Shown here: positions 63,601-64,000 of the stretch, piece after piece
Position numbering within the stretch: position 1 is the stretch's first letter
How the letters are laid out: the number at the start of each line of letters is the position of its first letter
Assembly: GCA_021815925.1 (NCBI GenBank)
Contig: JAKAZL010000006.1
Location: 1 to 64,000 of the forward strand
Source of the DNA: Pseudomonadota bacterium
GTDB lineage: Bacteria; Pseudomonadota; Gammaproteobacteria; Steroidobacterales; Steroidobacteraceae
Direction: 5' to 3'
Length of the DNA: 64,000 bases
Translations under genes and position numbers: made by a program
Notes under the pieces: generated by a model
What the model was told of the DNA's origin: nothing
What the model saw: only the letters and a program-made list of their open reading frames with translations
Databases searched by the model: none

Positions 63601-64000
63601 AGCCGGCTGCGGCAGGCGATCGAGCGGGAAGAGTTCGTGTTGCACTATCAGCCGAAGCTGGAGCTGCAGTCACGGCGCATCGTCGGCGCCGAGGCACTGC
63701 TTCGCTGGCAGAGCCCGAATCTCGGCCTGGTTGCTCCGATGAAGTTCATTCCGCTGCTGGAGGAGACGGGCTTGATTCTCGAGGTGGGCGCCTGGGCGCT
63801 CTCACGGGCGGTGATGGACCATCACCGCTGGATCCAGCGCGGCATCGCGCCGCCGCGCATCGCCGTCAACGTCTCTCCCGTTCAGCTGCGCAAGACGGAT
63901 TTCGTCCAGACCGTGACCGCCGCTCTGGCCGCAGGCGCCGTTCCACCCGGCATCGATCTGGAGATCACGGAGAGTCTCTTGATGGAGGACATCGGAACGA
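60658..64000 (+). CDS. Multi-PAS/GAF sensor with degenerate GGDEF and EAL domains, 3' cut by window
   Basis: The frame runs from GTG 60658 to the window end, at least 1114 residues. It has five PAS domains starting near residues 12, 124, 251, 380 and 503, with PAC tails such as DISERKRSE and DITERKRSE. A GAF domain follows (about 654-794), then a GGDEF domain from about 806 (YYDPLTGLANRSLF) and an EAL domain from about 978 (LHYQPKLELQ, GAEALLRW, NVSPVQL, EITESLL). The GGDEF active site reads AGDVF (884-888), so cyclase activity is unlikely. The EAL Glu, Asn and second Glu are present as far as seen, so it is probably a c-di-GMP phosphodiesterase. No membrane segment is seen; it should be cytoplasmic. 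An in-frame stop (TAA 60649) precedes the start. Confidence 0.9.
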   Translation, partial: MTDWTKGPPSRVQALLDSMPEAGLAVDATGTVLLVNAAAAAMLGYEPQELAGAPLEVLVPAGLRRSHAAQRSQYFTQPRARPMGVGINLSAVRKDGVELPVEISLQPITDPAGTLVVATLRTLGPREEWYRSMFERLAVGVVHSDAAGRFLSVNDRFCKLLGYTHQEVLALDIRALTHPSDIANTVAARARAIEGKLAEYQLDVRLISSGGEPVWAHVITSIVRRDDGEAVHFISLIQDISERKRSEDQLRESDRRFREVTESIREVFWLTDRLKREMLYVSPGFREIWGRDPSELYAAPHIWIEAVHPADRQRVEEAVRSKQTVGAFDEEYRIVRPDGAVRWIRDRAYPVLGDDREIIRIAGVAEDITESKRAIDELRESERRFADILGNVRLASVILDRDAKVSYCNDFLLQLSGYRREEVLGRNWFDLFVPRDQAPEIAQVFAAVLADSPSAWHHDNEILTRSGERRLVRWTNIVLRSADGHVNGMAGIGEDVTERARADETHARMAAIVESSDDAIIGKTLNGVITSWNGGAQRLFGFEDEEALGQSIRLLIPPDRQHEEDAILERLRRGERVNHFETVRRRKDGTLVDVSLSVSPILDAHGRIVGASKIARDITERKRSERRIRHLNRVYAVLSGINSLIVRVRDRNELFREACRIAVEAGNFTVAWIGMVDPTATRIEIVAHHGGDTEYMGRVPLELGNPGAAGGGLAGIAFTGGRPVISNDVSQDARFRLQNESAQRGIRSTVHIPLSIGSTVVGVLALYSGELGFFDEAEMRLLEELAGDIAFALDHIDKANRADYLAYYDPLTGLANRSLFIESLNQRLVEAGSAGEEIVVVLADLERLRTVNESLGRQAGDTLLKRVADRLSGAASSGLSARIAGDVFAFLLPASRDRQGSESLLSTLWRQLFGEAIEVGGAPMSVSAKAGIAVFPTDGADAETLLACAEIALRRAKQTGETRVFHAPEMAARSAERHALESRLRQAIEREEFVLHYQPKLELQSRRIVGAEALLRWQSPNLGLVAPMKFIPLLEETGLILEVGAWALSRAVMDHHRWIQRGIAPPRIAVNVSPVQLRKTDFVQTVTAALAAGAVPPGIDLEITESLLMEDIGT

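Overview
The window is very GC-rich, gene-dense DNA from a heterotrophic bacterium. I infer a proteobacterium, most likely a high-GC gammaproteobacterium of the Xanthomonadales/Nevskiales kind. The reasons are the BkdA1/A2-type branched-chain keto acid dehydrogenase, HemJ, PrpBCD, a two-component IorAB molybdo-hydroxylase, DUF4136 lipoprotein, SlyD and polyphosphate glucokinase. This placement rests on gene content only. I see no rRNA, tRNA, CRISPR array, intact insertion sequence or phage gene.

Layout. 1-809: 3' end of a conserved hypothetical gene overlapping a GFA-family gene. 810-4377: a loose accessory stretch with an acyl-CoA ligase between two decayed msrA-like fragments in direct orientation, then a BrnT/BrnA toxin-antitoxin pair with a likely operator, then about 500 bp without a recognisable gene. 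4378-18555: small membrane and secreted proteins, Fsr-type efflux pump, SYLF protein, an operon of CPA2 antiporter, divergent PEP carboxylase and GNAT acetyltransferase, a Lys/His/Met-rich repeat protein with a strong terminator, apt, nitroreductase, DUF4136 lipoprotein, GH15 glucoamylase-like enzyme, hemJ and a SUI1/YciH factor.

18727-32947 is a catabolic block. It holds branched-chain keto acid dehydrogenase E1alpha-E1beta-E2, a large XRE/ScfR-type regulator divergent from malate synthase and isocitrate lyase, a 2OG-Fe(II) oxygenase-like gene, slyD, and the methylcitrate cycle prpC-prpD-prpB with a divergent LysR gene. Together these would burn branched-chain amino acids and short acyl units: acetyl-CoA goes through the glyoxylate shunt and propionyl-CoA through the methylcitrate cycle.

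33005-49538 is central sugar metabolism: aldehyde dehydrogenase, phosphatase, tal-ppgK-pgi-gnd-zwf (glucose phosphorylation, isomerisation and oxidative pentose phosphate pathway), an OYE-family reductase, then CBS-pfkA-CBS-ppsA on the opposite strand (the PFK/PEP-synthase switch with two paralogous nucleotide-sensor-like proteins), an APH-like kinase and a PRPP synthetase. 49737-56083: bacterial PolX, then IorB/IorA molybdenum hydroxylase with MocA and XdhC maturation genes. 56491-64000: a DUF3471 exported protein, MarR and its 29-bp palindrome divergent from an AhpD-like/PEP-mutase-like gene pair, an ArsR-SRPBCC pair with its own inverted repeat, and a five-PAS/GAF/GGDEF/EAL sensor cut by the window end.

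The best leads are the PEP carboxylase with altered catalytic signatures, the CBS-pfkA-CBS-ppsA cassette with a PFK carrying GGNGS, the paired msrA remnants, and several clear palindromic operators. I found no cluster that is convincingly a wholly new system.
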